Shown here: positions 7,025 to 7,499 of the stretch, in pieces
Numbering within the stretch: position 1 is the stretch's first letter
Layout: every line of letters starts with the position of its first letter
NCBI GenBank assembly: GCA_947259235.1
Contig: CAMYLL010000122.1
Coordinates: 1-7,499, forward strand
From: an uncultured Pseudodesulfovibrio sp.
Lineage (GTDB): Bacteria > Desulfobacterota > Desulfovibrionia > Desulfovibrionales > Desulfovibrionaceae
Direction: 5' to 3'
DNA length: 7,499 nucleotides
The notes under the pieces: generated by a model
Told to the model about the DNA's origin: nothing
Seen by the model: only the letters and a program-made list of their open reading frames with translations
The model's database searches: none
Program-made: the position numbers and the translations under genes

Positions 7025-7351
7025 TTACATCACGGCTTCCCTGTGCGGGGAGGGTGCTTTCTTCTCCACGTCGGCATTGGTCTTTTTGGTGTTCGTGCGT
7101 TCCTGGCTTTCCAGGGGCATCAGAGTGTAGCCCAACTCCCTGGCCATGAATTCGAGCACCGAGACGTTGTGCGTCGCCTTGACGATTTCGAACATGGTTT
7201 CGGCCCCCAGCTTGGCATGAGAGTCGAAGGGGTTGAGCTCCCGCAGCAGGGTGGAGTAAGGCTTTTTGATCCTTCTGCAAACCAGCTTGGCCGGGATGCG
7301 GCCTTCCAGAACCATGTCCTGCACCTTCTTGGTCAGATTCTTCTCAAACAT
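7025..7351 (-). CDS. Small regulator resembling the phage CII (CP76) family
   Basis: A 108-residue protein read leftward from ATG at 7351 to TAA at 7025-7027. GGGGGA lies 4 nt before this ATG. A GTG at 7363 would add four residues but has no ribosome binding site. The central part (residues about 25-80) contains KKPYSTLLRELNPFD, AKLGAETMFEIVKAT and LEFMARELGYTLMPL. These resemble the phage regulatory CII/CP76 family, a small helical DNA-binding protein group that includes lysis-lysogeny regulators. The C-terminal 25 residues are charged and probably disordered (many K, E, T). No other phage gene is visible, so it may be a domesticated or orphan regulator. It lies upstream of the aldolase gene on the same strand but is separated from it by 165 bp containing a promoter. 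An insertion sequence begins about 43 bp upstream of its start. Family assignment is from recalled sequence pattern only. Confidence 0.65.
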   Translation of the reverse strand: MFEKNLTKKVQDMVLEGRIPAKLVCRRIKKPYSTLLRELNPFDSHAKLGAETMFEIVKATHNVSVLEFMARELGYTLMPLESQERTNTKKTNADVEKKAPSPHREAVM

Positions 7352-7406
7352 GTTGTCCCCCACACGTTGAAATTAGAGGTCTAGTATTAATTATGGGGCT
7401 GTACCA

Positions 7407-7426
7407 GATAACTCCTCTGGGTTATC
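7407..7426 (+). repeat. Inverted repeat at the IS left end, just before the transposase start
   Basis: GATAAC (7407-7412) pairs with GTTATC (7421-7426) across an 8-nt loop. It overlaps the inner part of the presumed terminal repeat and ends 3 nt before ATG at 7430. In read-through mRNA it would fold over the transposase initiation region. It could also be a protein-binding site. Confidence 0.55.
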
Positions 7427-7429
7427 ATT

Positions 7430-7499
7430 ATGGCAATGCGAAAAAGTCGTCTGAACAAAGAAAAGCAGCTCCGTTTAATCGAGCATTTTGTGGCTGGCA
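7430..7499 (+). CDS. IS1595-family transposase, N-terminal fragment running off the window
   Basis: Only 23 codons are visible, reading MAMRKSRLNKEKQLRLIEHF and then VAG before the edge. The pattern RKSRL..KQ..LIE.FVAG is typical of the N-terminal helix-turn-helix region of IS1016-like IS1595 transposases. The complete protein would be expected to have a DDE-type catalytic domain that is not seen. A second in-frame ATG at 7436 (MRKSRL) is an equally good start and matches the N-terminus I recall for relatives. No strong ribosome binding site is visible; GGG at 7419-7421 is the best candidate. Confidence 0.7.
   Translation, partial: MAMRKSRLNKEKQLRLIEHFVAG

Larger units (their letters stand above)
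7395..7499 (+). mobile_element. Left end of an IS1595-family (IS1016-like) insertion sequence, cut by window edge
   Basis: GGGGCTGTACCAGATAACTC at 7395-7414 looks like the terminal inverted repeat of IS1595-family elements. It is followed 16 bp later by a transposase start. The 8 bp just outside, TTAATTAT (7387-7394), would be the target duplication if the element follows the family's 8-bp rule. The right end is outside the window, so neither the repeat nor the duplication can be confirmed here. Confidence 0.65.

Noticed and set aside
6108..7280. 390-codon open frame on the minus strand in another frame
   Set aside because: It overlaps both the aldolase and the CII-like gene in a shifted frame. 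Its R/H/Q/G-rich product and lack of a start signal mark it as a shadow.
7364..7412. Hybrid outward promoter from the IS toward the CII-like gene (TTATCT, 16 nt, TAATAC on the minus strand)
   Set aside because: Both boxes match consensus at only about half the positions; spacing alone is not enough.
1..7499. CRISPR array, tRNA, rRNA, defence or biosynthetic cluster
   Set aside because: No regularly spaced repeats, tRNA-like cloverleaf or recognisable defence genes were seen. The only tandem repeat is the three-unit 14-bp element after ychF, which has no spacers.

Overview
The window is GC-rich bacterial DNA with dense, non-overlapping genes. Gene content and codon style suggest a Gram-negative anaerobe such as a sulfate reducer of the Desulfovibrio/Pseudodesulfovibrio group. 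That placement is an inference from general resemblance; no marker gene in the window proves it.

Bases 1-4259 look like one rightward transcription unit for an alpha-glucoside. A HAD-superfamily sugar-phosphate phosphatase, cut by the left edge, is followed after 33 bp by a 1054-residue bifunctional protein. The latter joins an N-terminal beta-phosphoglucomutase to a C-terminal GH65 inverting disaccharide phosphorylase. The phosphatase could release a free glucoside (trehalose-like or a related compatible solute). The fusion could break a glucoside with phosphate and convert the beta-glucose 1-phosphate to glucose 6-phosphate. A GC-rich hairpin and then a strong intrinsic terminator close the unit.

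Bases 4260-5590 hold ychF, a conserved translation-associated GTPase/ATPase-family gene. Its stop codon starts a 14-bp tandem repeat that places TAG in all three frames. A long inverted repeat, usable as a terminator on both strands, then separates ychF from the convergent aldolase gene.

Bases 5591-6922, leftward, hold a long-form class II fructose-bisphosphate aldolase with a strong ribosome binding site and a good sigma70-type promoter that has a palindrome in its spacer. Upstream on the same strand is a small gene resembling the phage CII/CP76 regulatory family. From about 7395 to the right edge lies the left end of an insertion sequence whose transposase N-terminus resembles the IS1595 family (IS1016-like). 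It is inserted only about 43 bp upstream of the CII-like start codon.

Most of the window is ordinary metabolic and housekeeping sequence. The points most worth a second look are the unknown substrate of the phosphatase plus HAD-GH65 pair, the orphan CII-like regulator with an IS in its upstream region, and the three-frame stop repeat after ychF.
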